From: Telmatospirillum sp.
GTDB lineage: Bacteria > Pseudomonadota > Alphaproteobacteria > Rhodospirillales > Magnetospirillaceae
Assembly: GCA_031291415.1 (NCBI GenBank)
Contig: JARLJB010000355.1
Location: 59,585 to 123,584, forward strand
Direction: 5' to 3'
Length of the DNA: 64,000 bases
In this document: piece after piece, positions 17,822-26,658 of the stretch
Position numbering within the stretch: position 1 is the first letter of the stretch
How the letters are laid out: the number at the start of each line of letters is the position of its first letter
Made by a program: the position numbers and the translations under genes
Notes under the pieces: generated by a model
Told to the model about the DNA's origin: nothing
The model's database searches: none
Seen by the model: only the letters and a program-made list of their open reading frames with translations

Positions 17822-19363
17822 ATGAATTTCGCCAAAGCCATCGCCACCATCGGCGGCTGGACCGTGCTTTCACGCATCACCGGTTTGATGCGTGAAATGC
17901 TGGTGGCCCATTTCCTGGGCGCCGGGATGGTTGCCGACGCGTTCTTCGTCGCCTTTCGATTTCCCAACATGTTTCGCGCCCTGTTTGCCGAAGGCGCTTT
18001 TAACGTCGCCTTCGTGCCCTTGTTCGCCGGCAAGCTGGAGGGCGACGGGCAGGAGGCGGCGCGTCGGTTCGCCGAGCAATGCTACGCCGTTCTCGGTCTT
18101 TCGCTGGTCGCCTTCATCGCCCTCATGGAACTTGTCATGCCTTGGGCGATCTACGGCCTGGCCGCGGGCTTCGACGACACGCCAGGCAAGCTGGCCCTGG
18201 CCACCGAACTGTCGCGGATCACTTTTCCGTATCTTCTGTTCATCTCCCTGGTGTCGTTGCAAAGCGGCGTGCTGAACGGATTGGGGCGGTTCGCGGCGGC
18301 GGCGGGAACGCCGGTTCTGCTCAATTTGACCTCGATGGCCGTGTTGGTCGCCTTGGTGCCCTATACCGAGACTCCGGGCCACGCCATGGCCTGGGGCGTC
18401 TTCGCATCGGGCATCGCGCAATTCGGCTGGCTGGTTTTTTCGGTGCGCCGGGCCGGCATGGGGCTGCGCATCCGTCGCCCACGGCTGTCGCCGGAAGTCC
18501 GCCTGATGCTGAAACGCGTCGTGCCCGGAGCAGTCGGCGCCGGTGTCTACCAGGTCAATTTGCTGATCAACACGATGATCGCTTCAGAAGTCGCCAATGG
18601 CGCGGTCAGCTACCTCAACTATGCCGACCGGATCAATCAGTTGCCCTTGGGCATCGTCGGTATCGCCATCGGCACGGCCCTGCTGCCTCTGTTGGCCCGG
18701 CAGCTGCGGGCTGGCGAGACGGCCGCCGCGCTCGAATCGCAAAACCGTGCCATGGAATATGGTCTGCTGATGACCCTGCCGGCGGCCTTCGCCTTTCTGA
18801 CGATCGCCCATCCGATTATCGCCGTATTGTTCGAGCGCGGGTCCTTCACCGCAGCCGATACGGATGCCGTCACGCCGGCCCTGATGGCCTTTGCGCTCGG
18901 CCTGCCGGCCTATGTGCTGATCAAAGTCCTGACACCTGGGTTCTTCGCCCGCCAGGACACCAAGACGCCGGTTCAGGTGGCGCTGTTTACCATGTTGGTC
19001 AATATCGCCCTCAACCTCGTCCTGATGGGACCGTTGAGCCATGTCGGCATGGCGTTGTCGACGGCTGTGGCGGCATGGCTCAACGTCGGTCTTCTCGCCT
19101 GGATCTTGAAACGTCGGGCGACCTTTGCCGTCGACGCCCGTCTGCTCGACAGAGCCTGGCGGACCCTGCTGGCCAGCCTGCTGATGGCTGCAGTTCTATG
19201 GATCGCCGGCTGGCTGCTGTTGCCGCTTCTGCAGTCACACGGCTGGCGGATCCTGGCGCTTGCTCTGCTGATCGCCGCGGGTCTGCTGTCCTACGGCGCG
19301 GCCGTCCTGCTGACCGGCGCGGCCCGGCTTGACGAACTGAAGGCCCTGCGCCGGCGGCGCTGA
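17822..19363 (+). CDS. murJ: lipid II flippase MurJ
   Basis: This 513-residue integral membrane protein of the MOP superfamily has about 14 hydrophobic helices. It moves lipid II across the inner membrane for peptidoglycan synthesis. The N-terminus is diagnostic: [39 protein letters not shown] and [10 protein letters not shown], with the conserved arginines of the central cavity. It lies nine bases after glnD, an arrangement common in alphaproteobacteria (glnD-murJ-trpS). Its last codons (CCGGCGGCGCTGAT including the stop) recur as a 14-bp direct repeat 27 bases downstream. Confidence 0.95.
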   Translation: MNFAKAIATIGGWTVLSRITGLMREMLVAHFLGAGMVADAFFVAFRFPNMFRALFAEGAFNVAFVPLFAGKLEGDGQEAARRFAEQCYAVLGLSLVAFIALMELVMPWAIYGLAAGFDDTPGKLALATELSRITFPYLLFISLVSLQSGVLNGLGRFAAAAGTPVLLNLTSMAVLVALVPYTETPGHAMAWGVFASGIAQFGWLVFSVRRAGMGLRIRRPRLSPEVRLMLKRVVPGAVGAGVYQVNLLINTMIASEVANGAVSYLNYADRINQLPLGIVGIAIGTALLPLLARQLRAGETAAALESQNRAMEYGLLMTLPAAFAFLTIAHPIIAVLFERGSFTAADTDAVTPALMAFALGLPAYVLIKVLTPGFFARQDTKTPVQVALFTMLVNIALNLVLMGPLSHVGMALSTAVAAWLNVGLLAWILKRRATFAVDARLLDRAWRTLLASLLMAAVLWIAGWLLLPLLQSHGWRILALALLIAAGLLSYGAAVLLTGAARLDELKALRRRR

Positions 19364-19391
19364 TTTGGTGGTACGGGCCGGCGGCGCTGAT
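19351..19391. repeat. 14-bp direct repeat at the murJ 3' end
   Basis: CCGGCGGCGCTGAT occurs at 19351-19364, containing the murJ stop codon, and again at 19378-19391. It looks like a small local duplication; no hairpin or target-site context was seen. Confidence 0.6.
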
Positions 19392-19467
19392 AGCAGAGCA
19401 ACGATTGACCGGTCTGGTGGTTTGGGGTACCTCCCGACGCAACTGTTTTTCCAGGAGCATCAGTGGC

Positions 19468-20466
19468 ATGAACCGCATCTTCTCCGGCATCCAGCCGACC
19501 GGAAATCTGCATCTCGGCAACTATCTGGGCGCCGTGCGCAATTGGGTTCGTCTGCAGAACGACTTCGAATGTCTGTTTTGCGTCGTCGACCTGCACGCCA
19601 TCACGGTGTGGCAGGATCCGGCAGTCCTTAAAACCCATACGCGGGAAGTGGCGGCCGCGGTGCTGGCCGCCGGCGTCGATCCGAAAAAAAACATCCTTTT
19701 CGTGCAAAGCCAGAACCCCGACCACGCCCAGCTCGCCTGGATCTTCAACTGCGTGGCCCGCATGGGTTGGCTGAACCGCATGACGCAATTCAAGGAGAAG
19801 GCCGGCAAGAACCGCGAGAACGTCAGCGTCGGCCTGTTCGCCTATCCCAATCTGATGAGCGCCGACATCCTTGTCTACAAGGCCACGCACGTGCCGGTCG
19901 GCGAGGATCAGAAGCAGCATCTGGAATTGGCCCGCGACACGGCCCAGAAATTCAACAGCGATTATGGTCGCGAGGTGTTTCCGCTGCCCGAGCCGGTGAT
20001 CATGGGCGCCGCGACACGCATCATGTCTTTGCGTGACGGCACCAAGAAGATGAGCAAGTCCGATGAATCGGATTACTCGCGCATCAATATGACCGATGAC
20101 GCCGATGCGATCGCCTTGAAACTCCGCAAGGCCAAGACCGATCCTTTGCCACTTCCCGACAGTCTCGACGGTTTGGCCGGACGGCCCGAGGCGGCCAATC
20201 TGCTCGATGTCTGGGCGGCGCTTTCGGACGGTACCCGGCAGGCCGCTCTCGATCGCTTCGCCGGCCGCACTTTCTCCGAGTTCAAGAAGGAGCTGACCGA
20301 GCTCGCGGTGTCGGTCCTGGGGCCGATCGGCAGCGAAATGCAACGCTATCTGGCCGATCCGACGGAACTCGATGGCATCTTGAAGGCTGGCGCCACCGCC
20401 GCCCGCGCACTATCGGCGCCGGTCCTGGCCGAGGTCGAAGAGGTCGTCGGTTTCCTGAGGGCCTAA
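19468..20466 (+). CDS. trpS: tryptophanyl-tRNA synthetase
   Basis: This 332-residue class Ic synthetase charges tRNA-Trp. The HIGH-like motif is PTGNLHLGN (10-18) and the KMSKS loop is KMSKS (194-198). The segments [15 protein letters not shown] and [20 protein letters not shown] match the tryptophan-binding core. The ATG at 19468 follows AGGAG with a ten-base spacer and gives the normal family length. It sits 104 bases after murJ on the same strand. Confidence 0.97.
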   Translation: MNRIFSGIQPTGNLHLGNYLGAVRNWVRLQNDFECLFCVVDLHAITVWQDPAVLKTHTREVAAAVLAAGVDPKKNILFVQSQNPDHAQLAWIFNCVARMGWLNRMTQFKEKAGKNRENVSVGLFAYPNLMSADILVYKATHVPVGEDQKQHLELARDTAQKFNSDYGREVFPLPEPVIMGAATRIMSLRDGTKKMSKSDESDYSRINMTDDADAIALKLRKAKTDPLPLPDSLDGLAGRPEAANLLDVWAALSDGTRQAALDRFAGRTFSEFKKELTELAVSVLGPIGSEMQRYLADPTELDGILKAGATAARALSAPVLAEVEEVVGFLRA

Positions 20467-20549
20467 GCAAAACCATGGATGGCATCAGGCCGGCCCTTGA
20501 TCGCCGAACGTGGCGGGCGTAGGAAGAAAGGTCAAGAGGGAGCTTCTCA

Positions 20550-21551
20550 ATGACCAGTCCGCCCGCCGACGACGAGGCCATGGCCGCCGAACAGAATGGG
20601 CCGGTGGGCAAGGCGCCGTCGCGACGTCCGGCATGGTGGCAATTGCTTTTGTTGGTTGGCGTCGGCTTTGTGCTGGCTGTCCTTCTTTATTACCCAGTTG
20701 GCGCATGGCGCGCCCATGTCATCGATGACGACCTGACCTTCGCGCCCGCCGACGTGGCGGTCGGCCAGAGCAAAGCGGTTGCCACCGCGGCGCAATTGAT
20801 TCGCCGCGAAATCGATGGGCATGGGTGGACGCCCAATAAACCCTTCTTTCTGCCGGCCTCCATCCTCGTTTCCATGCCTAGTTTTCAACGGGGCATGGCG
20901 GTCACGATAGAGCGTTTCGTGTCCGAAATGGCCTTGGTGATCGGCCGGCCGGCGGGCGATCCCGACAGCAGTCCGGAGCTGGATCCAGACCTCGCACGGG
21001 CGGCAGAGCTGATGCATTACCCGGCCGATGTCTGGATGATCGATCCTGCCGCTCCCTGGGCTCGGACCCTGTCGACGGAAAAACAGTATCGGAATGCGGC
21101 TCGCGGCCTCGAATCCTATAATCAGCGGTTGTTGTCGGGCAATGCCGCCTTCGATCGGGAGCCGACGGCGCTCCGGGCCGTTCTCGACCATCTCGGGCGC
21201 GATCTCGATGATGCTGCCGCCAATCTCGAAGAGCCGATCGTCGCCGCCCATGGCTGGTTTGGTCACAGTGCGGCCGAAGTCTATTATATCAATAAGGGCA
21301 AAGCCTACGCAGATCTTCTTCTATTGCGCGCTCTTGGCGAGGACTGTCGACCGCTGCTTGCCGAAAGGGGACTGGGGCCCTCGTGGCAGGCCATGCTGGC
21401 GACACTGACGGCGGCGGCGGCTCCCAGACCGTGGGTCATTCTGAATGGCGGTGCCGCCTCGACCTTCATTCCCAACCATCTTGCGAGTCAGGGATACTAC
21501 CTGATGCGGGCGCGGGCTCGTCTGTCGGAGTTATCGGAGGCTTTGCGCTGA
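20550..21551 (+). CDS. DUF2333 family membrane-anchored protein
   Basis: This 333-residue protein has a basic, disordered N-terminus, one membrane helix (about 30-50, WQLLLLVGVGFVLAVLLYY) and a large domain, probably periplasmic, that includes the DUF2333-like PNKPFFLPASILVSMPSFQRG and GHSAAEVYYINKGKAYA segments and a C-terminal ASTFIPNHLASQGYYLMRAR. No catalytic motif is visible. Start ATG 20550 has GAGGGAG about 10 bases upstream. Its last bases overlap the start of the next gene (CTGA), so it is the first gene of a three-gene run with the TIGR02186-type protein and a Usp protein. Function unknown. Confidence 0.82.
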   Translation: MTSPPADDEAMAAEQNGPVGKAPSRRPAWWQLLLLVGVGFVLAVLLYYPVGAWRAHVIDDDLTFAPADVAVGQSKAVATAAQLIRREIDGHGWTPNKPFFLPASILVSMPSFQRGMAVTIERFVSEMALVIGRPAGDPDSSPELDPDLARAAELMHYPADVWMIDPAAPWARTLSTEKQYRNAARGLESYNQRLLSGNAAFDREPTALRAVLDHLGRDLDDAAANLEEPIVAAHGWFGHSAAEVYYINKGKAYADLLLLRALGEDCRPLLAERGLGPSWQAMLATLTAAAAPRPWVILNGGAASTFIPNHLASQGYYLMRARARLSELSEALR

Positions 21552-22324
21552 TCCTTGAGGCATTCCGTCGTGATCTTCGCCGTTTGGCCGCTGTCGCGGC
21601 GATCATGCTGGTCTGCGTCGGCGTCCGACCGGCGGCGGCGTGGGATAGGGAACCTCTGGTGGCCGATCTGTCCAATCACCTGGTGGCGATCACCACCGGA
21701 TTTGCCGGTGCGACGGTGCTGCTCTTTGGCGCGGTCGAGGACGATGGCGACGTCGTCGTGGTGGTCCGCGGCCCGCAGCAAAACGAAATGGTCCGCCGCA
21801 AGGAACGGTTCTTAGGGCTTTGGGTGAACCGGGGGCAGGCGACGATTGCCGATGCGCCGGTCTATTATCGTGTCGCTGCCACCCGTCCGCTCGATCAGAT
21901 CGCCGCCGCCTCTTTGCTTGATCGCCATCAGATCGGGCTTGAGCATCTTGAATTCAAGGTCAACCAAAAGGACAAAGCGGTAGCTGATGAAGACTACCAT
22001 AAGGCTCTGTTGCGTCTTAAGACGCGGGCCGGTCTCTACGATCGTGCCATCGGTACGGTGAGTTTCGTCGGTGGCCGATTGTTTCGGACGGAAATGGAGT
22101 TTCCGGCCAATGTGCCGACCGGCATCTACACGGTCGAAGTCTATCTGCTGAAAGACGGCGAGGTGGCAAGCGCCCAGACAACGCCTCTGGTCATCAGCAA
22201 GACCGGTGTCGGTGCCGAAGTCTTTGACTTCGCCATGCACCACGCCGCACTCTACGGTGTCTTCGCCGTATTGCTGGCGGCGTCGGCCGGCTGGCTGGCT
22301 GCCGCGGCGTTCAAAAGGGGCTGA
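21548..22324 (+). CDS. TIGR02186-type exported membrane protein, probable CTG start
   Basis: This roughly 258-residue protein begins with a signal peptide (positively charged FRRDLRRL, a hydrophobic core, then RPAAAW) followed by a beta-rich domain (LSNHLVAITTGFAGATVLLFGA, VVRGPQQNEMVRRKERFLGLWVN) and a C-terminal membrane helix (LYGVFAVLLAASAGWLAAAAF). The pattern matches the conserved TIGR02186 family of unknown function, often linked to permeases. No ATG, GTG or TTG gives an intact signal peptide; a CTG at 21548, seven bases after GGAGG and overlapping the preceding stop as CTGA, fits best. The next ATG (21605) would leave a clipped signal. Confidence 0.78.
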   Translation: MILEAFRRDLRRLAAVAAIMLVCVGVRPAAAWDREPLVADLSNHLVAITTGFAGATVLLFGAVEDDGDVVVVVRGPQQNEMVRRKERFLGLWVNRGQATIADAPVYYRVAATRPLDQIAAASLLDRHQIGLEHLEFKVNQKDKAVADEDYHKALLRLKTRAGLYDRAIGTVSFVGGRLFRTEMEFPANVPTGIYTVEVYLLKDGEVASAQTTPLVISKTGVGAEVFDFAMHHAALYGVFAVLLAASAGWLAAAAFKRG

Positions 22325-22329
22325 GACCC

Positions 22330-22821
22330 ATGGAAGATAGGCGTAAACCGCCGGCCAAGACCGGCCGAACGTTCCTGGTGGTCGTCGACGACAGCGAGGA
22401 AATGCAGGCGGCGCTTCGTTATGCCTGCCGGCGAGCCCGCAACACCGGCGGTCGCGTGGCACTGCTTCGAGTGATCGAGCCCCCGGAATTTCAGCATTTC
22501 GCGGCGATCGGCAATTTGATGCAGGCGGAGGCCCGGCAAGCGGCCGAGGATCTGTTGCATCGCCTGGCCGAGACGGTCAACGAGACCTCAGGCGAGTTTC
22601 CCATTCTCTATGTCCGCGAAGGTGAGCCGCGGGCTCAATTGCTGAAACTGATCGACGAGGAATCGTCGATTTCCATTCTGGTTCTGGCCGCCGGAACCGA
22701 TCCGGAAGGCCCGGGTCCGTTGTGCCAGGCATTGACCGGTCGTTATGTGAACCGCTTGCGGATTCCATTGACCATCGTGCCGGGCAGTTTGACCCGGGAA
22801 GCGATCGACGCGCTGAGCTAA
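22330..22821 (+). CDS. universal stress protein (UspA family)
   Basis: This 163-residue single-domain Usp protein starts with the strand TFLVVVDDSEEMQAALRYA, includes an alpha/beta core (VALLRVIEPPE) and ends with the nucleotide-site strand ILVLAAG and LTIVPGS. The spacing of glycines after AAGT is not the textbook ATP-binding G-2x-G-9x-G(S/T), so nucleotide binding is uncertain. It begins five bases after the TIGR02186-type gene, implying cotranscription. Its role in this trio is unknown; Usp proteins generally act in stress survival. Confidence 0.88.
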   Translation: MEDRRKPPAKTGRTFLVVVDDSEEMQAALRYACRRARNTGGRVALLRVIEPPEFQHFAAIGNLMQAEARQAAEDLLHRLAETVNETSGEFPILYVREGEPRAQLLKLIDEESSISILVLAAGTDPEGPGPLCQALTGRYVNRLRIPLTIVPGSLTREAIDALS

Positions 22822-23006
22822 TTAATCGGCTTTTCAAGTCATTGAATTTTAATGATAAATTAATTGATTTTTAACCGTTTTGGTGATGTCGCCGTTTGGC
22901 CATTTGGCTGAATAATCTTGACGAACCGTTTCTTGTGTCCCATTTAGCGGCCAAGAGATGTGCGTCGTTGGCCGATTTGGCCTCGGCGGAATTCGAGGAA
23001 GACATC

Positions 23007-23555
23007 ATGTTTATCCAGACCGAGAAGACCCCGAATCCGAACACGCTGAAGTTCCTGCCAGGCCGTGAGGTGATGGCCAAAGGAAGCGCCGACTTCGCCG
23101 ATTCCGAAGCGGCGGGACGTTCACCGCTGGCGACCCGGCTGTTTGCCATTGACGGCGTCGGGCGGGTGTTTTTCGGAGCCGACTTCGTCACCGTCGGGAA
23201 AACCGACGCGACCGATTGGTCGGTGCTGAAGCCACAGGTGTTGGCGGCCATCATGGATCATTACACCTCGGGGGAAGCTCTCTTGACCAGTGAGGGCGCG
23301 GCCGAGACATCTGGGGAGCAGGACAGCGACGTTGTGGCGCAGATCAAGGAATTGATCGATACGCGAGTCCGTCCGGCCGTGGCCAACGACGGAGGCGACA
23401 TCATCTTCCGCAATTTCGAAGATGGCGTGGTCTATCTGCACATGCAGGGGGCATGTTCGGGTTGCCCGAGTTCGACGGCTACGCTCAAGCACGGCATCGA
23501 GAACATGCTGCGTTACTACGTGCCGGAAGTGCAGGCTGTTGAAGCCGTAGATTAA
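23007..23555 (+). CDS. nfuA: Fe-S cluster carrier NfuA-type protein
   Basis: This 182-residue protein combines an Nfu N-terminal domain (1-88, beginning MFIQTEKTPNPNTLKFLPG) with a NifU C-terminal domain (about 105-175) that holds the cluster-binding CSGC (C150 and C153). Two subunits bridge one [4Fe-4S] cluster and pass it to apo-enzymes such as MiaB, encoded 6 kb away. The ATG at 23007 has GAGGA upstream and matches the family start; the in-frame extension to 22896 would be unusual. The upstream 185 bases are AT-rich and probably carry its promoter. Confidence 0.95.
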   Translation: MFIQTEKTPNPNTLKFLPGREVMAKGSADFADSEAAGRSPLATRLFAIDGVGRVFFGADFVTVGKTDATDWSVLKPQVLAAIMDHYTSGEALLTSEGAAETSGEQDSDVVAQIKELIDTRVRPAVANDGGDIIFRNFEDGVVYLHMQGACSGCPSSTATLKHGIENMLRYYVPEVQAVEAVD

Positions 23556-23695
23556 AAAAATTCCAAATACTGGTTTTGCCGTAGCGCATAAGTCCAATTG
23601 CGCTACGGATGTTTTTCCATTTATGGTTGAACAAACGAACGATCCGGAGTGCGGGGCCGGTGAACTAGGAGCAATTAGGAAAGCGAAAGAGAAGA

Positions 23696-24646
23696 ATGCA
23701 TCATAAAACTCGGACCTCGCTGTGCAACGGGGGTTTGCTAGCTATGCTGGCGATGTTCGTTGTCGGCCTGTTTGCCCTGGTTTGGAGTGGCCTTCCGTCA
23801 CCACGCTTGCCAAACGAGCCCCGCTCCGTGGCCGTGGCGCACGGTTCCTTGCCACCGGTAACTTACGCCATCCGTCAATCCGAAACACGTAACGCCCAGA
23901 AACTCTCGGCGGCGTTCGATCGTATTGGCTTTGATCTGGATGCGGTATCACAGGGTTATATTTCTGTGCCCAGGATCCTTCTGGCCAGCTTGCCGCCCGA
24001 CCTCGATCGCCTTGATGCGGCCGATGCCAGGCGGGTGCTGTTCCTTCGGACGCTCCTGCCGGTAATCTTGCACGTCAACGACCAGATCGGCGCCGACCGG
24101 CAGCGGTTGCTGCTGATTCGTGCCCGGATGGCCCGTGGCGAAACGCTCCAGGCCGACGATGTACAGTGGATTTTGTCGTTGGCCGACGCCTATGACCAGC
24201 CCGATGCCGATGTCGACGTGCTGTTGAAGAAGGTTGACGTCATTCCCCCTTCGCTCGCACTGGCTCAAGCCATTGAGGAAAGCGGCTGGGGGACGTCGCG
24301 GATCGCCCGCGAGCAGAACGCCATTTTCGGACAGTTCGGCCAAGGCGCATCCGGTGACTGGGACTATCGGAACTTTGCCAGTCTGAGCGAAGCCGTGGCC
24401 TCTTATGCCCACAATCTCAACACGCACCGGGCTTACCGGGAGTTCCGGCTGGGCCGGGCCCGCATGCGGGCGGCCCGGGGCGAGATCGATGCCGTGGAGT
24501 TGGCAGGAACGCTGCATCGTTATTCCGAACGCGGCGACGACTATGTGTCCAGCCTGCGCTCGATCATTCGCGCCAACGCGCTAGAGGCTTTCGATGCCGC
24601 CAGACTCAATCTGCGTAGCGTGGCGACGATCCTGGCAAGCAATTAG
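23696..24646 (+). CDS. membrane-anchored Bax-like glucosaminidase-domain protein
   Basis: This 316-residue protein has an N-terminal membrane helix or uncleaved signal (about 12-31), then a region ending in a lysozyme-like N-acetylglucosaminidase domain (about 180-300). Key features are PPSLALAQAIEESGWGTSRIA with the likely catalytic Glu (E194 or E195), QNAIFGQF, and SLSEAVASYAHNLNTHRAYREFR, as in Bax-type proteins. It should cut or bind peptidoglycan in the periplasm. The gene ends at a TAG that also opens a dispersed repeat and converges on ddpX, another cell-wall enzyme. Confidence 0.85.
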   Translation: MHHKTRTSLCNGGLLAMLAMFVVGLFALVWSGLPSPRLPNEPRSVAVAHGSLPPVTYAIRQSETRNAQKLSAAFDRIGFDLDAVSQGYISVPRILLASLPPDLDRLDAADARRVLFLRTLLPVILHVNDQIGADRQRLLLIRARMARGETLQADDVQWILSLADAYDQPDADVDVLLKKVDVIPPSLALAQAIEESGWGTSRIAREQNAIFGQFGQGASGDWDYRNFASLSEAVASYAHNLNTHRAYREFRLGRARMRAARGEIDAVELAGTLHRYSERGDDYVSSLRSIIRANALEAFDAARLNLRSVATILASN

Positions 24647-24725
24647 TGGCGGCTTCATTTTAGATGAAGGGTGCCACGAGAGCCCGAGCGGCGTCTCTCG
24701 CCTGCCGGAGCCGGAGGCGCAGGCA
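24644..24725 (+). repeat. dispersed 3'-end element, copy B
   Basis: The element begins exactly at the TAG stop of the Bax-like gene, forms a hairpin tipped by CATTTTAGATG, and runs through CGAGAGCCCGAGCGGCG to a GC-rich CCTGCCGGAGCCGGAGGCGC block. It is nearly identical to the reverse complement of 14007-14088; the main difference is TTTGA replaced by TCTCT in the centre. Confidence 0.85.
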
Positions 24726-24756
24726 CTAGATTTAACAATAGCCCTCGCCGGGCGGG

Positions 24757-24844
24757 GCCCTCCGGCCCCTTGGCCGCCGCCTCAACGGCGGCTGGAAAGG
24801 CGAAACAGCGCCCATTGAGGGCGCGGCCAAGGGCCCGGAGAGGG
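24757..24844. repeat. long imperfect inverted repeat between convergent genes
   Basis: The arm at 24757-24789 (containing CCGGCCCCTTGGCCGCCGCC) is largely complementary to the arm at 24809-24844 (containing GGCGCGGCCAAGGGCCCGG). It lies directly next to dispersed copy B and before the ddpX 3' end, so it could fold as a large bidirectional 3' hairpin. Confidence 0.7.
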
Positions 24845-24854
24845 CGAAAAGTAC

Positions 24855-25412
24855 CTAGTGCATCATCGGACGGGCCAGTACGCTGTCGCTGAGCAACGGA
24901 TATCGGGTGTCGGCATCGACCAGCTGATAGTGCCACCACTCGTTGCTGTAGAAGTCCCAACCGGCGGCCCGCATGATGCCAAGCAGCAGATAGCGGTTTT
25001 TCTGGACCTCGATCGAGAGATCCCGGTTGCCATGATGGGACAATGGCGTGAAGGCGTCGAAGCCGGTTCCCATGTCGAGCGCCTGTCCGTTGCCGTCGAC
25101 CAATGTGAGGTCGATCGCCGCGCCGCGCGAGTGGATGGAGCCACGACGGGGATCGGCAAGAAACTCCGGATCGGGCGTGTGGTGCCACAAGGCCCATTGC
25201 GCCTCCTGTGGTCGGAAGGCGTCGAAGATCCTGAGACCGAGACCGATCGCGGCGGCCAGTTCGATGGCATGGCGCAGGGCATCGGCGGCGTCGGCATGAA
25301 GCCAGCAGTCGGGCCGGGCATAAACCGGCCGGCCGGTGAAATTATCGAAACTGGCGTAGGCCAGGGACAATTGAACGTCAAAGGCGGGCGGCGCAATGGA
25401 GACCAGACTCAT
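24855..25412 (-). CDS. ddpX: D-alanyl-D-alanine dipeptidase (VanX/DdpX family)
   Basis: This 185-residue zinc dipeptidase splits D-Ala-D-Ala. All VanX hallmarks are present: R67 in DAFRPQ, the zinc ligands H94 and D101 in SIHSRGAAID, the catalytic E158 and third ligand H161 in EWWHY. The ATG at 25412 with GGAAAGG upstream gives the family length; no signal peptide is seen, so a cytoplasmic site is likely. No vancomycin-resistance genes are nearby, so a role in recycling D-Ala from cell-wall turnover is more plausible (inference). The gene is convergent with the Bax-like gene and divergent from tsaB. Confidence 0.93.
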   Translation of the reverse strand: MSLVSIAPPAFDVQLSLAYASFDNFTGRPVYARPDCWLHADAADALRHAIELAAAIGLGLRIFDAFRPQEAQWALWHHTPDPEFLADPRRGSIHSRGAAIDLTLVDGNGQALDMGTGFDAFTPLSHHGNRDLSIEVQKNRYLLLGIMRAAGWDFYSNEWWHYQLVDADTRYPLLSDSVLARPMMH

Positions 25413-25493
25413 GAAGCGGCGACCTTTCCAGATGGATGCGGAGAGGGCAGTATAACGGCCGCCGTTCACCTCTGACTCCGGAAAATCTTCGTC

Positions 25494-26180
25494 GTGACCG
25501 TTCTCGCCTTCGACTGCAGTACTCAAAGCTGTTCCACAGCCGTTCTCTCCCGGGACAATGTCCTTTCGTGGCGTTTCGCCGTCATGGCGCGCGGTCAGTC
25601 GGAAGCGCTGATGCCGATGATCGAAGAGACGCTTGTCGAGGCGGGTGTCGGCTGGGCAGATCTCGAATTGATCGGTGTGACCGTCGGTCCCGGGACCTTC
25701 ACCGGCATCCGCATCGGACTGGCCGCCGCCCGCGGGATGGCCCTGGCCGGCCGGTTTCCCGTTGCCGGCGTCGGCAGTCTCGAGGCGGTGGCGTATGCCG
25801 TTCCCGAGCCGGAGCGGCGCGACCGAACCATTCTGGTCGCCCTCGACAGCAAGCGGGCCGACCTCTTCTTCCAGGCCTTTGCATCGGACCTGACGCCGAT
25901 CTGCGAGCCATTCGCGGCTCCTCCAGAAGCCGCTATCCGGCGGTTCTCCGGACCGTTGCTCTTGGCCGGCGACGCAGCCGAACGGCTGGCCGCGATCGCC
26001 CGGGATGCGCAAATGTCGACCGCGGCCGGACACCCCGACGCTCGTGTGGTCGGGCGGTTGGCCGCGCTTCGTCATCAAAACGGCTGCGCACTGCCGCCTG
26101 AACCGGTCTATCTGCGTCCACCAGATGTGACGCTGCCGGCCACGAGCCAGCCGATCATTGTTCCAGGGGCGTGCCGATGA
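25494..26180 (+). CDS. tsaB: tRNA t6A37 threonylcarbamoyltransferase subunit TsaB
   Basis: This 228-residue ASKHA-fold protein partners with TsaD and TsaE in forming N6-threonylcarbamoyladenosine on tRNAs that read ANN codons. Diagnostic segments are VLAFDCSTQSCSTAVL at the N-terminus, QSEALMPMIEE, and VGPGTFTGIRIGLAAARGMAL. It lacks the TsaD metal-binding histidines, as expected for TsaB. The start is a GTG at 25494. It overlaps rimI by the classic ATGA, a common pairing. Confidence 0.94.
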   Translation: MTVLAFDCSTQSCSTAVLSRDNVLSWRFAVMARGQSEALMPMIEETLVEAGVGWADLELIGVTVGPGTFTGIRIGLAAARGMALAGRFPVAGVGSLEAVAYAVPEPERRDRTILVALDSKRADLFFQAFASDLTPICEPFAAPPEAAIRRFSGPLLLAGDAAERLAAIARDAQMSTAAGHPDARVVGRLAALRHQNGCALPPEPVYLRPPDVTLPATSQPIIVPGACR

Positions 26181-26641
26181 CTGCGGTGTTGCTGCCCATT
26201 TTTCCAGCTCACAGCCGACTCTTGGCCGAAATGCATCGCATCTGTTTCGTCGAACCTTGGGACGAGGCGGCAATGGGCGGTGTGCTGACCATGCCGGGCA
26301 CATCGGGCGTCCTTGCCAGCGAGCCAAGCCACGGGGCGTCGCCGGAGCGAAAGCCTGCCCCCCAGGGATTCCTGCTATGGCGGACGGCCGCCGACGAGGC
26401 AGAGGTGCTGACGTTGTTGGTGTTGCCGCCCTATCGGCGCACCGGCGTGGCGGGCCGGCTTCTCGACCATGCCATCGACGCGGTTCGACAAGCGGGCGTA
26501 CAGGCCTTTTTTTTGGAAGTCGCGTCCGATAATGCTGCGGGGCGGGCGTTATATTCGTCGAGGCACTTTGAACAAGTGGGTATGCGGCCCCGTTACTATC
26601 GGAATTCCATCGACGCCATAATTATGAAACGAAAAATATAG
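26177..26641 (+). CDS. rimI: ribosomal-protein-S18-alanine N-acetyltransferase (GNAT)
   Basis: This 154-residue GNAT acetyltransferase has motif A as LTLLVLPPYRRTGVAGRLLDHAI (acetyl-CoA-binding R/Q-x-x-G-x-G/A) and the C-terminal ALYSSRHFEQVGMRPRYY typical of RimI. It acetylates the N-terminus of S18 in E. coli. The ATG at 26177 overlaps the tsaB stop (ATGA), which is preferred over the in-frame GTG at 26171. A proline- and glycine-rich insertion around residues 40-60 is not usual for RimI. Confidence 0.9.
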   Translation: MTAVLLPIFPAHSRLLAEMHRICFVEPWDEAAMGGVLTMPGTSGVLASEPSHGASPERKPAPQGFLLWRTAADEAEVLTLLVLPPYRRTGVAGRLLDHAIDAVRQAGVQAFFLEVASDNAAGRALYSSRHFEQVGMRPRYYRNSIDAIIMKRKI

Positions 26642-26658
26642 CGTTTCAGGCCTGCCAT

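Noticed and set aside
22822..23006. An IscR- or Irr-type operator upstream of nfuA
   Set aside because: The region is AT-rich and probably a promoter, but no sequence matched a known operator well enough to claim.
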